DNA of 64,000 bases, taken from positions 3,906,501-3,970,500 of the forward strand of contig NC_016940.1 of NCBI RefSeq assembly GCF_000250635.1. Reading direction: 5' to 3'. The DNA is from Saprospira grandis str. Lewin (lineage in GTDB: Bacteria > Bacteroidota > Bacteroidia > Chitinophagales > Saprospiraceae). Position numbers and translations under genes: made by a program. The notes beneath the pieces were generated by a model. It was not told where the DNA came from and searched no databases. It worked only from the letters and a program-made list of their open reading frames with translations. This document shows, in pieces, positions 43,742-51,974 of this stretch (positions within the stretch are counted from its first letter, which is position 1; every line of letters starts with the position of its first letter).

Positions 43742-44686
43742 TTACTCAGGCATAGTAATGCGCATTTCATTATTCTTATACTGCTGGCTCTTGAGCAGGG
43801 GCTTCACCAATTCCTTGATTTCCTTATGCAAAACTTCCATCAAGCGCAATTTCGCATAGGGCCGATAAAAAGCCAAACTAATTTCCCGAACAGGAACGGG
43901 CCGCTCAAAATAAGCCAAACGCTGCTGCCGCTCTTCAGAAAGTTGCTGGAGATAAAGCTCCGGAACCAAAGTGAGTCCCCCCATTTGGTCCACCAAAGGC
44001 AATAAACAATCAAAAGAGTTGGCCCCCAGTTTTAAGTTGGGCCAAGGACTAGCCTTTTGCCGCAACTGACAAAGATCCAACATCTGATCCCGCAAACAAT
44101 TGCCCTCTTCCAATAGCCAAAGCGGCCGCTCCAACAAAATATCTGGAGTCGTATAGCGCTTAATCTGCTCCTCCGCACTGCCATAAACCAAAAGCAATTC
44201 ATAATAGAGCACCCAATCCTCTATACTGCTATCCTTCAATGGCGTACTCAAAATGGCCAAATCTAATTCGCCCCGCTTGAGGGCCTCGGTCAAACTAGCC
44301 GTGGGCGCCTCGATAACCTCTAGCTCTACCTCTGGATACTTGAGCAAAAAAGGCTGCAGAAAAATAGGCAGCAAACTACTACTAATGGTCGGAATAATCC
44401 CCAAACGTAGCTGTCCCGCCACTTTTTGCTTAACATTTCGAGCCAAATCATAAAAATTATCCGTCTCCGATAAAATACGCCTAGCCGCCATAATCAACTC
44501 CTTGCCGCAGTCCGTTGTGACCAAAGGCTGCGTCTTGCGGTCAAATATCATGACCCCCAATTCCTTCTCTAATTTCCCAATCATGCTGCTCAAAGTGGCC
44601 TGACTCAAATCCAATTCCTCCGCCGCCTTGCTAAATTGCTTGTGCCGATCTACGGCAATGATGTATCGTAGCTGCTGTAATTTCAT
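43742..44686 (-). CDS. oxyR: Hydrogen-peroxide-sensing LysR regulator OxyR
   Basis: A 314-residue LysR-type activator, start at ATG 44686 (MKLQQLRYIIAV). N-terminal winged helix 1-60 (FSKAAEELDLSQATLSSMIGK). The redox pair is clear: Cys197 and Cys206 in EEGNCLRDQMLDLC, the same nine-residue spacing and sequence context as C199/C208 of E. coli OxyR; peroxide converts them to a disulfide and switches DNA binding. Divergent from a peroxiredoxin gene across a duplicated promoter region, the classical target arrangement. Confidence 0.93.
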   Translation of the reverse strand: MKLQQLRYIIAVDRHKQFSKAAEELDLSQATLSSMIGKLEKELGVMIFDRKTQPLVTTDCGKELIMAARRILSETDNFYDLARNVKQKVAGQLRLGIIPTISSSLLPIFLQPFLLKYPEVELEVIEAPTASLTEALKRGELDLAILSTPLKDSSIEDWVLYYELLLVYGSAEEQIKRYTTPDILLERPLWLLEEGNCLRDQMLDLCQLRQKASPWPNLKLGANSFDCLLPLVDQMGGLTLVPELYLQQLSEERQQRLAYFERPVPVREISLAFYRPYAKLRLMEVLHKEIKELVKPLLKSQQYKNNEMRITMPE

Positions 44687-44690
44687 ACTA

Positions 44691-44776
44691 TTAGTTTTTG
44701 TTATACCGCCTATAGTTTTTATCATTTTTAGTTATAGTTATCTTGCCTTATCTTTGTATCAACAAGGACGGAAAGC
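44691..44776 (+). promoter_or_regulatory. OxyR/peroxiredoxin regulatory repeat, unit 1
   Basis: An 86-bp unit containing TTATAGTTATC and a -7 box TATCTTTG at 44749-44756. It is repeated with few changes 106 bp downstream. The unit begins just before the oxyR start codon, so it may also hold the oxyR promoter or an autoregulatory operator. Confidence 0.75.
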
Positions 44777-44796
44777 CATAGGCCAAAAGATAGTTA

Positions 44797-44882
44797 TTAG
44801 TTTTTATTATACAGCCTATAAATTTTATCATTTTTAGTTATAGTTATCTTGCCTTATCTTTGTATCAACAAGGACGGAAAGC
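44797..44882 (+). promoter_or_regulatory. OxyR/peroxiredoxin regulatory repeat, unit 2
   Basis: Second 86-bp unit. The last ~56 bp are identical to unit 1, ending AACAAGGACGGAAAGC, with -7 box TATCTTTG at 44855-44862. The few differences lie in the first 30 bp. It probably drives the peroxiredoxin gene with a ~140-nt leader (44870-45006, otherwise featureless). Confidence 0.75.
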
Positions 44883-45006
44883 TAAAGGATAATTCGTTAA
44901 TTATTTATTATAGCTAATAGATTTTCTTCTTGTCCAGATTTAGTTCTTATTTTTTGTTCCTAGAACAAATTTAATTTATACAACTTATCAAATAAAAATA
45001 CCAATT

Positions 45007-45666
45007 ATGGAAAATCCCACTGAAGTAAACTTCAACCCTATGCCTCGCATCGGCGACCAAGCACCCGATTTTGTAGCACAAACTACTACCGGCCCCATGA
45101 AATTCTCTGAGTATGCAGAGGGCAAATGGATCGTTCTCTTTTCTCACCCCGCCGATTTTACACCCGTTTGTACCACTGAAATGAGTGGCTTCGCTATCCG
45201 CCAAGACGAGTTTAAAGCTCTAAATACCGAGCTCGTTGGCCTAAGCATCGATAGCCTTCACGCTCACCTCGCTTGGGTAAATAATGTACGCAACAACACT
45301 GGCGTTTACCTCAATTTCCCCATCATCGCCGATATCGACATGAAGGTCTCTAAGCTCTACGGTATGCTTCAGCCCAATGAAAGCGAAACCGCTGCCGTAC
45401 GCGCCGTTTTCTTCATCGATCCTAGCAAAAAAATTCGCCTAGTTATGTATTACCCACTCAATGTGGGCCGCAATATGGACGAAATTCTCCGCGCACTAGA
45501 AGCCCTACAGGTTTCTGACGAACATAAGGTGGCTATGCCTCTAGACTGGCGCAAAGGCGATAAGGTGATCGTTCCTCCACCCAAAACTTTGGCCGAAATG
45601 GACGCTCGCATCGCCGATACTTCTTGCGAAAAAGTAGATTTCTACCTCGCTAAGAAGTCTCTCTAA
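45007..45666 (+). CDS. Peroxiredoxin (Prx6/AhpC-type)
   Basis: A 219-residue cytoplasmic thiol peroxidase reducing hydrogen peroxide and organic peroxides. Peroxidatic Cys55 lies in FSHPADFTPVCTTE, with the conserved Arg in AAVRAVFFIDP. The length and the C-terminal arm (KVIVPPP) are those of the Prx6 branch. A further Cys207 in ADTSCEKVDFYL could act as resolving Cys. Its position opposite oxyR and the duplicated promoter suggest induction by peroxide stress. Confidence 0.93.
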   Translation: MENPTEVNFNPMPRIGDQAPDFVAQTTTGPMKFSEYAEGKWIVLFSHPADFTPVCTTEMSGFAIRQDEFKALNTELVGLSIDSLHAHLAWVNNVRNNTGVYLNFPIIADIDMKVSKLYGMLQPNESETAAVRAVFFIDPSKKIRLVMYYPLNVGRNMDEILRALEALQVSDEHKVAMPLDWRKGDKVIVPPPKTLAEMDARIADTSCEKVDFYLAKKSL

Positions 45667-45679
45667 GAGATTATTTTTT

Positions 45680-45825
45680 AGGGGCTGCCCCAGCCTTCGG
45701 CTGGGTCGCTCCCCTCTGGGCTCGCTCTTTGCTCGGCCCATCGCCAGCAAGCTGGCTTGGTCTGGCCCTTCGGGCCACCCGCCGGGCAGCTCAGCCTGCG
45801 GCCCTTCGGGCCTGCAAAACGCAGC
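45680..45825 (+). repeat. Modular GC-rich repeat, copy 16 (forward)
   Basis: Forward copy of the GGGGCTGCCCC subtype: CAGCCTTCGGCTG cassette, GGCTCGCTCTTTGCTCGGCC, GCCAGCAAGCTGGC, GGTCTGGCCC. The distal end is divergent. Begins 14 bp after a stop codon. Confidence 0.85.
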
Positions 45826-45894
45826 AGACCAAATTTGTCACTCCAATTATTTTTTCCCAAACCAGAGGAGCCGATCCTCCCAATATTCCGAACT

Positions 45895-47280
45895 ATGTTT
45901 TTTAAGCACATTTATGATAAAAGCTTAGCTCAAGCTAGCTATATGATCGCTTGTCAAAAAGCAGGCGTGGCCGCCGTAATCGATCCTAAACGGGATGTAG
46001 ATACTTATCTAGATATTGCCAAGCAAGAGGGCTTTACGATTACGCATATCCTAGAAACACATATTCATGCAGACTTTTTGGCCGGTAGCCGAGAATTGGC
46101 CGAACTAACTGGAGCCAAAATGTATCTCTCCGCTGAAGGTGGCGAGGGCTGGGAATATGAGTTTCCGCATGAAGGCTTAAAAGATGGTGACGAATTTTGG
46201 TTGGGGAACCTCAAGTTTGAGGTTTGGCATACGCCTGGCCATACCCCAGAAAGTATCAGCTTCTTACTCAGCGATACGCCCGCAACGGAAGAACCCGTTA
46301 TGCTCTTTACTGGAGATTTTGTCTTTGTTGGCGATATCGGACGACCCGATTTGTTGGAAAAAGCCGCAGGGATCAAAGGTACTCAAGATGAAGGGGCCAA
46401 GCAAATGCTGGCTTCTGTCCGCCGATTCAAAGAATTGCCCGATTTTATTCAGCTTTGGCCCGGCCATGGCGCCGGCTCTGCCTGTGGTAAGGCCCTTGGT
46501 GCCGTACCTAGCAGTACTGTAGGCTATGAGAAAATCCGCAACTGGGCCTGCCAATTAGCCGATGACGATAAAGCATTTACCGATTATCTGCTAGAGGACC
46601 AACCCGAGCCGCCAAAGTATTTTGCCAAAATGAAGTTGCTCAATAGAGTAGAACGCCCTCTATTAACCCAATTGGCCCCCGCTCAAGAACTCGATTGGCA
46701 GACCGTAGCCACCGCTATGCAAGCGGGCATCCCTCTAATTGATGCGCGCCCCAGAACGCAGGTCGAAAAAGAGGGCTTTATTCCCGGCACGCTAAATATT
46801 CAGCATAATAATGCCTTTTCTACTTGGGCCGGCTGGTTCCTGGATTATGATAAGGACTTTATGCTTTTGGCCGCCGAGGACCAAATCGATGAGCTCCGCC
46901 GAAAACTTATGCGCATCGGCCTAGATAATTTCAAAGGATTTTTGCCTGCTACTGCGGCCTATCCGGAAGCCTTGCATCAACCCGATATTATTGAGCTAGC
47001 AGAAGTAAAAGCGCTAAAAGGAAAGTATCGTATTTTTGATATTCGCTCAGCCAAAGAATACAAAGAGGGCCATATTGAAGGCGCAGAACATTTCTTTTTG
47101 GGCAAACTTTATGAACTAGCCAAAGATGTAGACCGCAATGAAGCCATTATTCTACACTGTCAGGGCGGAGATCGTGCGGCTATTGGCTACAGTATTTTGG
47201 TCCAAATGGGCTTTAAGAATATTAAAAACTTTAGTGGCGGAATTAAGGCCTGGACGGCTGCAAAAGAACCCTTGGTTTAG
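45895..47280 (+). CDS. CstB-like MBL-fold/rhodanese persulfide-metabolising protein
   Basis: A 461-residue protein counted from ATG 45895 (MFFKHIYDKSLAQ); upstream sequence is modular repeat. N-terminal metallo-beta-lactamase fold with iron ligands His56, His58 and Asp60 in THIHADF, His116 in TPGHTPES, Asp141 in TGDFVF and His191 in PGHGAGSACGKALG. Residues ~265-350 form a rhodanese-like domain lacking an active-site Cys; ~365-460 a second rhodanese with Cys422 in LHCQGGDRA. This order matches CstB/Blh-type persulfide dioxygenase-sulfurtransferases, so it probably oxidises persulfides to sulfite or thiosulfate. The usual H-x-H-x-D-H is DF here. Confidence 0.88.
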   Translation: MFFKHIYDKSLAQASYMIACQKAGVAAVIDPKRDVDTYLDIAKQEGFTITHILETHIHADFLAGSRELAELTGAKMYLSAEGGEGWEYEFPHEGLKDGDEFWLGNLKFEVWHTPGHTPESISFLLSDTPATEEPVMLFTGDFVFVGDIGRPDLLEKAAGIKGTQDEGAKQMLASVRRFKELPDFIQLWPGHGAGSACGKALGAVPSSTVGYEKIRNWACQLADDDKAFTDYLLEDQPEPPKYFAKMKLLNRVERPLLTQLAPAQELDWQTVATAMQAGIPLIDARPRTQVEKEGFIPGTLNIQHNNAFSTWAGWFLDYDKDFMLLAAEDQIDELRRKLMRIGLDNFKGFLPATAAYPEALHQPDIIELAEVKALKGKYRIFDIRSAKEYKEGHIEGAEHFFLGKLYELAKDVDRNEAIILHCQGGDRAAIGYSILVQMGFKNIKNFSGGIKAWTAAKEPLV

Positions 47281-47324
47281 TGTATTAGTTATAGCAAGAG
47301 GACAATACATTAGTTGTCAAGCAG

Positions 47325-47354
47325 GGAGGAGCGAGAAATCGCTCCTCCTTTTTT
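47325..47354 (+). terminator. Terminator after the MBL-rhodanese gene
   Basis: GGAGGAGCGA-GAAA-TCGCTCCTCC with T6. Confidence 0.9.
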
Positions 47355-47360
47355 GGTCCA

Positions 47361-47508
47361 GCTGGCCCAGCGCTGCGCAGCGGTGGCCGAAGGCCAGACC
47401 GAGCAAAATGAGCGTTAGCGAAGTTTTGTGAAGGGCCGAGCAGACCTGCGAGCCGCGCAGCATAGCGGCGGCCGACCTAGCCGAAGGCTAGCCGGCCGCG
47501 GGCCCCAA
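47361..47508 (-). repeat. Modular GC-rich repeat, copy 17 (reverse)
   Basis: Reverse copy: GGCCCAGCGCTGCGCAGC, GGCCAGACC, AAAATGAGCGTTAGCGAAG cassette, GGGCCGAGCAGACCTGCGAG, TAGCCGAAGGCTA cassette, GGGCCCC. Ends 9 bp from a stop codon. Confidence 0.93.
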
Positions 47509-47515
47509 AAGCTAG

Positions 47516-49090
47516 TTATTTTCGGTAAACTCCTTCTGCATCAGCATCTCGTCGCCAGCGAAAGATCACCGACAAAATTAGAATTAAGCCAATGCCCCCA
47601 GCAAAAATGCTGGCCAAAAAAAGTAGGGCATTTCCCATGGTTTTTTCGGCTAAATAGAGCGGTTGATCGATACCAATTTGGACAAAAGCGGCCCAAAAAA
47701 TGGGGTGGGCAGCTATGCTATTTTTATTGGCCGAAAGGTATTTTAATTTGGCCCTTTGCAAGGCACTGCTTTTATCGGCCCCGGCCGCAATTTGTCGGTA
47801 ATAATCCTCCATAAGGATAGCCGTGCTCTCGTCATTTACCTGCCAAAGACTAACAAGAGCCGCAGGAGTGCCAGCATACATAAAGGCCCTAGCCAAAGAG
47901 GCCGTTGCATTTCCTTCTTGGAAGCGGCCTACGGCTGTTTCGCAGGCAGAAAGGACCACCAAATCGGCAGAAATGGGCAAATTCATAATTTCATTGGCCA
48001 TCAGCAGATTGTCTTCCTCCTTTTGAGGCAGATTAGAAAAAGCGAGCCCAGATCGCAGCGGCTCTGCTTTATCCTGAATTCCGTGCATAGCCAAATGAAT
48101 CACGGCATAACGTTTAATGTTAGCCTTAAAATTAGCTTCGCTGGCTAGGCTATCTAGTAAAAAACGGCCCTCAAACTGCCGAGCGAGTCGCCCAATTTCT
48201 AGGCGTGTTTTGGGCAAACTTTCTAGTTTTCGGCCTTGCCCTTCTGTGTAAGAGCCTGCAATAGCCAGCATTTGGCCGCCTTTTTTGGGGCGGTCTTTCT
48301 GTTGTTCTAAAAACAGGCTACTGCTATAGTGGTAAAAAATGGCTTTATCTTTTATCAAATAGGGCAGATCGCCAAAGCGCTTTTTGCCTGCTGGCCGATT
48401 GAGCAGCACCTCAAAAGGAAGTTGTAATAAGGGACCATCAGGAATAATCAGTAGTTTTTTGTTGCTAGGCAGCAAGCTGCTCAAGGGAGCCAAAAGCCGC
48501 TCGTACAAAGCCGAAGATTGCTGGACAAAAGGGCCAACTAGCTCTGGCTCGCCTAGTTCTAGTTGTTTGGGGGCGCTTAATTGTTGCCTAAATTGCGCTA
48601 GCTCTTCCTCCAATTGATCAGAAGCTAAGCCCAAGCGGAGAAACTGCGCGGTTTCTTGGTCCACATAAAAAACATAAACCATAAAATTGCCCCAGAAATA
48701 CTCTAGGCAAGCTGTATTAGCGGGCAAATTGGCCTGCAAATCAGCTAAAGAATACTGCCGCAAACTATCCGATAGTTGGGCCAAGGCTTGCTGCTTAAAC
48801 ATAGCTCGGTCTCGAATCCGTTTATACTGCTGGATCCAGCTATATTTTTGCGCATGGCTCTGAGGAGACAAAAGTCCTCTTTCTAGATATAGAGCGGCTT
48901 CTTGAAGCAAACTCTCTTGCTTTTCTGCCGATAAAGAGGACCAATTTTCTTCTAAATGCTCAAAAAGGCGATCAATCTGCAGCAAAGAAAAGCTATCTAC
49001 AGTAGCTAGGCTAGCTGTAGGAACCGGTTGTGCCCAAGACAACTTAAGGGCACAGCAACAGAAGAGGCTCAAGATTAGGATTCTAAACAT
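47516..49090 (-). CDS. Membrane-anchored CHAT-domain protease
   Basis: A 524-residue protein. Signal peptide 1-20 (ends LSWA). Residues ~25-115 are alpha-helical, TPR-like. Residues ~115-470 form a CHAT domain of the larger TPR-CHAT type, with LLIIPDGPLLQLPFEVL, catalytic His336 in IHLAMHG, Cys383 in VVLSACETAVG, and GTPAALVSLWQV. A transmembrane helix at about 486-510 is followed by RWRRDADAEG, so the catalytic part faces the periplasm and the tail is cytoplasmic. No obvious target gene is adjacent. Confidence 0.86.
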   Translation of the reverse strand: MFRILILSLFCCCALKLSWAQPVPTASLATVDSFSLLQIDRLFEHLEENWSSLSAEKQESLLQEAALYLERGLLSPQSHAQKYSWIQQYKRIRDRAMFKQQALAQLSDSLRQYSLADLQANLPANTACLEYFWGNFMVYVFYVDQETAQFLRLGLASDQLEEELAQFRQQLSAPKQLELGEPELVGPFVQQSSALYERLLAPLSSLLPSNKKLLIIPDGPLLQLPFEVLLNRPAGKKRFGDLPYLIKDKAIFYHYSSSLFLEQQKDRPKKGGQMLAIAGSYTEGQGRKLESLPKTRLEIGRLARQFEGRFLLDSLASEANFKANIKRYAVIHLAMHGIQDKAEPLRSGLAFSNLPQKEEDNLLMANEIMNLPISADLVVLSACETAVGRFQEGNATASLARAFMYAGTPAALVSLWQVNDESTAILMEDYYRQIAAGADKSSALQRAKLKYLSANKNSIAAHPIFWAAFVQIGIDQPLYLAEKTMGNALLFLASIFAGGIGLILILSVIFRWRRDADAEGVYRK

Positions 49091-49190
49091 TTTGGGCTAA
49101 ATTTATAGAGTGGGGACTCCCAAGATACATAATGCCCAATTGTTCTAAAAACGAAGCCTTAACTTATTATTTATATCTTTCTGTTTTTTT

Positions 49191-49340
49191 GGGGCTGCCC
49201 CTCGCTTCGCTCGGGTCGGGCTGTGTCCTGGCTCGCAGGTCTGCTCGGCCCTGCAGTTTTTTCGCTGCGCTCAAAAACTTGGGTCTGCGGCTTCGCCGCC
49301 CCAGTTTCCATCCCTCAGCCGTTGCAGGCTTCGCCTGCCT
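49191..49340 (+). repeat. Modular GC-rich repeat, copy 18 (forward)
   Basis: Forward copy, GGGGCTGCCCC subtype: TCGCTTCGCTCGGG, GGCTCGCAGGTCTGCTCGG, TTTTTTCGCTGCGCTCAAAA cassette, GGTCTGCGGCTTCGCCGCC, CCATCCCTCAGCC. Almost the same as copy 20. Confidence 0.88.
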
Positions 49341-49353
49341 AGGGGGCAGCAGA

Positions 49354-50358
49354 CTAGCGGCCGTGCATTTTATTGAGCAAAATATTGTCTGCGGTCCAAG
49401 CTAACTGCCCTTCAAATTTGGACCTTCGTTTGGGGCAGTCTTTTTTGCTGCAAAGGGGGCAAGAGCTGGGGCGGCAGGCATCTAAATGTACAAAAAGCTC
49501 TACAGGCGAAGATAATTTTTCGCGCAAGAGTTGTTCTAATGCTTCTACTTCATCATGCCCTTCTCGGATATCAAAGTACCAAGGCACCGAGAGGTGACAG
49601 TCGATATGCAGGTCGCTCCCATACTTAATGATGCGCAGGTTGTGCACGTCAATCCAGTTTTCTTTTCGGTTATCTTGTAAATCTTGTACAATTTTATGGA
49701 CCAGCTCATAATCTAGCTCATCCATAATACCCGCCAAAGATTTTCGGATAATATGATAGCCCGTATAGGCAATGAGCCCCCCAAATAGAATCGCCACTAT
49801 ATTATCGGCTAACCGAATCCAATATCCCTCTGCCGATTGATATTGCAAAATCATGATGAGGATAAGGCCAAAAATAAGCCCCAAAGTGGAATAAGCATCT
49901 GATTTTAGGTGCTGTCCGCTAGCAATCAGCGCAAGAGAATGTGTCTTTTTACCTTGTTTTTCGGCCAGATGGCCCAAAAAATAGTTAACCGCCCCAGCAA
50001 AGGCCGTAATATATAGCCCCAAGTCAATAGGGCGCAGCTCATAGTCTCCAGCAAAAAGACGGTAGCCAGCTTGACCAATAATCAATAGGCCAGCAAAAAC
50101 AATAAGGCTGCCCTCGGCACCAGCAGAAATAAACTCTATTTTTCCATGCCCATAAGGATGATTTTCATCTTTGGGGCGGGCAGCCAGAATGAGGCTGTAC
50201 AGCCCCAGCGCCCCCGCCACCACATTGATAATACTCTCCAAGGCATCGGTTAAGATACTACTCGAGTTAGTATAAAAGTAGGCGATAAACTTGGCGGCTA
50301 AAAGCAAAGCCCCCAAGAGGACCGCCCAAGCCTGTAGGCGAATATTCTGCTGGTCCAA
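49354..50358 (-). CDS. Cation diffusion facilitator transporter
   Basis: A 334-residue inner-membrane proton/metal antiporter of the CDF family. About six helices; transport-site TM2 reads SILTDALESIINV (D and two further polar ligands), and TM5 carries SDAYSTLG. HPYGHGKIEFISAGAEG is the family signature. The C-terminal cytoplasmic domain has HNLRIIKYGSDLHIDCHLSV, and the tail has a Cys cluster (CRPSSCPLCSKKDCPKR) that may bind metal. The start codon is TTG at 50358; no in-frame ATG fits. Begins 6 bp after the DEAD-helicase stop, so co-transcribed. Confidence 0.9.
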   Translation of the reverse strand: MDQQNIRLQAWAVLLGALLLAAKFIAYFYTNSSSILTDALESIINVVAGALGLYSLILAARPKDENHPYGHGKIEFISAGAEGSLIVFAGLLIIGQAGYRLFAGDYELRPIDLGLYITAFAGAVNYFLGHLAEKQGKKTHSLALIASGQHLKSDAYSTLGLIFGLILIMILQYQSAEGYWIRLADNIVAILFGGLIAYTGYHIIRKSLAGIMDELDYELVHKIVQDLQDNRKENWIDVHNLRIIKYGSDLHIDCHLSVPWYFDIREGHDEVEALEQLLREKLSSPVELFVHLDACRPSSCPLCSKKDCPKRRSKFEGQLAWTADNILLNKMHGR

Positions 50359-50364
50359 AATACA

Positions 50365-51747
50365 TTACTTTTTGTGGCGATTGCGCTTAGAGGTGGTTTT
50401 CTTCTTGGGCGTAGTTTTTTGAATATAGCTTTTGGCTTTTCCATTAAACTGCCGCTTGCGTTTGCTGCTTTTTTGTTTTTGCTTCTGCTTGTAATCCTTT
50501 TTTTCATGAAAAGCCCCCTGAAAGTTGGGATCTTCCTTTCTCTTTTGGTGGTCAATTTCCTTGGCAATCTCTTGCTTTTCGGCAAAAGGGGTTTCCGGAA
50601 TCTCCAAATTGGCCGGTAAGTCATAAACGGGAATGGCCATTCGGATTTTCTTCTGGATTTTCTGAATGTGATATTGCTCGGCCGCTTGGGCAAAGCTAAT
50701 GGCTGTTCCTGTGCGGAAAGCTCGGCCAGTGCGCCCAATGCGGTGGACATAGTCCTCATGTAGGCGGGGCACTTCAAAGTTAATGACATGGCTCACTTCG
50801 GGAATATCAATTCCTCGGGCCATGACATCGGTACTGACCAGAATGCGCAGCAAACCTTCTTTAAATTCCTTAAAGGCATTGATTCGGCTATTTTGGCCCT
50901 TATTGGAGTGAATAAGGCGCATTTCACCTTCTAGTCGAGCGTGCTGTAGGGCTTCAAAGACCTTGTTGGCGCTACGTTTAGAGCGGACAAAAATGATGAC
51001 GCGATCAAAGCCCTCTTCTTTTTGGAAAAGGTGGACCAAAAGATTGAGTTTTGTTCCAAAATTGGGCGTATAATAGAGCCGTTGTTCTACGGTTTCTACG
51101 GGGGTGGCTTCTGGGGTAATTTCTACTTTATGGGGAAAATCCATAAAGTTCCAGCTGAGCTCTTCCACTTCTGGCGAGAAGGTGGCCGAAAAAAGCAAAT
51201 TTTGCTTTTTTCTGGGCAAGAGGTCCAAAAGGGTATTGATTTGAGGGCGGAAGCCCATATCGAGCATGCGGTCGGCCTCATCTAGGATCAGAATTTCTAC
51301 TTTTCTGAGGTCCAAATTCATTCTTTCGTAGAGTTCGAAGAGGCGGCGGGGGGTACAGACCACCATGTCTGTACCTGCTTCTAGTTGTTTGGCTTGTTTT
51401 TGCCAGCCCACGCCGCCATAAAGGCCCACCATTTTAATATCGGTGTATTTGGCTAGCTCTTGTTGCTGTTCCAAAACTTGCAAAACCAATTCTTTGGTAG
51501 GCACCATAATAATGGCCCGAATAAAATCAGGCTGATGATATTGCAGTTTTTGCAAAGAAGGCAGGAGGTAAGCCGCTGTTTTTCCGGTTCCCGTTTGGGC
51601 AATGCCAATGAGGTGTTGGCCTCCACGAATGAGCGGAATTGCTTTTTCTTGGATGCCGGTGGGTTGTTCAAAGCCTAGATCTTCTAGGGCCTTAATATAT
51701 TGAGGAGAAAGGCCAAGTGGGCCAAAATTTTCTTTAGTAATAGACAT
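50365..51747 (-). CDS. DEAD-box RNA helicase (RhlE-like)
   Basis: A 460-residue ATP-dependent RNA helicase. Motifs in order: Q-motif FEQPTGIQ, I AQTGTGKTA, Ia PTKELV, II DEAD (LDEADRMLDMGF), III SATFS, IV IIFVRSKRSA, V ARGIDIPEV, VI HRIGRTGR. The C-terminal ~80 residues are a Lys/Arg/Gln-rich tail (KQKQKSSKRKRQ, KKKTTSKRNRHKK) likely binding RNA. Ribosome assembly or cold adaptation are typical roles. First gene of an operon with the CDF transporter. Confidence 0.95.
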   Translation of the reverse strand: MSITKENFGPLGLSPQYIKALEDLGFEQPTGIQEKAIPLIRGGQHLIGIAQTGTGKTAAYLLPSLQKLQYHQPDFIRAIIMVPTKELVLQVLEQQQELAKYTDIKMVGLYGGVGWQKQAKQLEAGTDMVVCTPRRLFELYERMNLDLRKVEILILDEADRMLDMGFRPQINTLLDLLPRKKQNLLFSATFSPEVEELSWNFMDFPHKVEITPEATPVETVEQRLYYTPNFGTKLNLLVHLFQKEEGFDRVIIFVRSKRSANKVFEALQHARLEGEMRLIHSNKGQNSRINAFKEFKEGLLRILVSTDVMARGIDIPEVSHVINFEVPRLHEDYVHRIGRTGRAFRTGTAISFAQAAEQYHIQKIQKKIRMAIPVYDLPANLEIPETPFAEKQEIAKEIDHQKRKEDPNFQGAFHEKKDYKQKQKQKSSKRKRQFNGKAKSYIQKTTPKKKTTSKRNRHKK

Positions 51748-51815
51748 AAATCTGTAGTTAGTGAGCTAGCCTTGGGCCTTTAGGCCCCTTTTTGCCCTTT
51801 AGGGCTATTTGTCGA

Positions 51816-51946
51816 GCCGGCCTAGCGATGCGGAAGGGGGCGGCGAAGCCGCAGACCCAACAAAATGAGCGAAGCGAATTTTGTGCAGGGCCGAGCAGGC
51901 TTGCGAGCCCTGTAGCGTAGCGCCGCAGCTTGCTGCGGAGGCCCCC
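51816..51946 (-). repeat. Modular GC-rich repeat, copy 19 (reverse)
   Basis: Reverse copy: CGGCCTAGCGATGCGG, GGCGGCGAAGCCGCAGACC, AAAATGAGCGAAGCGAATTTT cassette, GGGCCGAGCAGGCTTGCGAG, CCGCAGCTTGCTGCGG, AGGCCCC. Confidence 0.92.
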
Positions 51947-51974
51947 TAAAAAAAGAATGCAAAGCTACAAGAAG

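Noticed and set aside
44691-44882. Riboswitch upstream of the peroxiredoxin
   Set aside because: The region is an AT-rich direct duplication with promoter boxes and no stable conserved fold; OxyR control explains it better.
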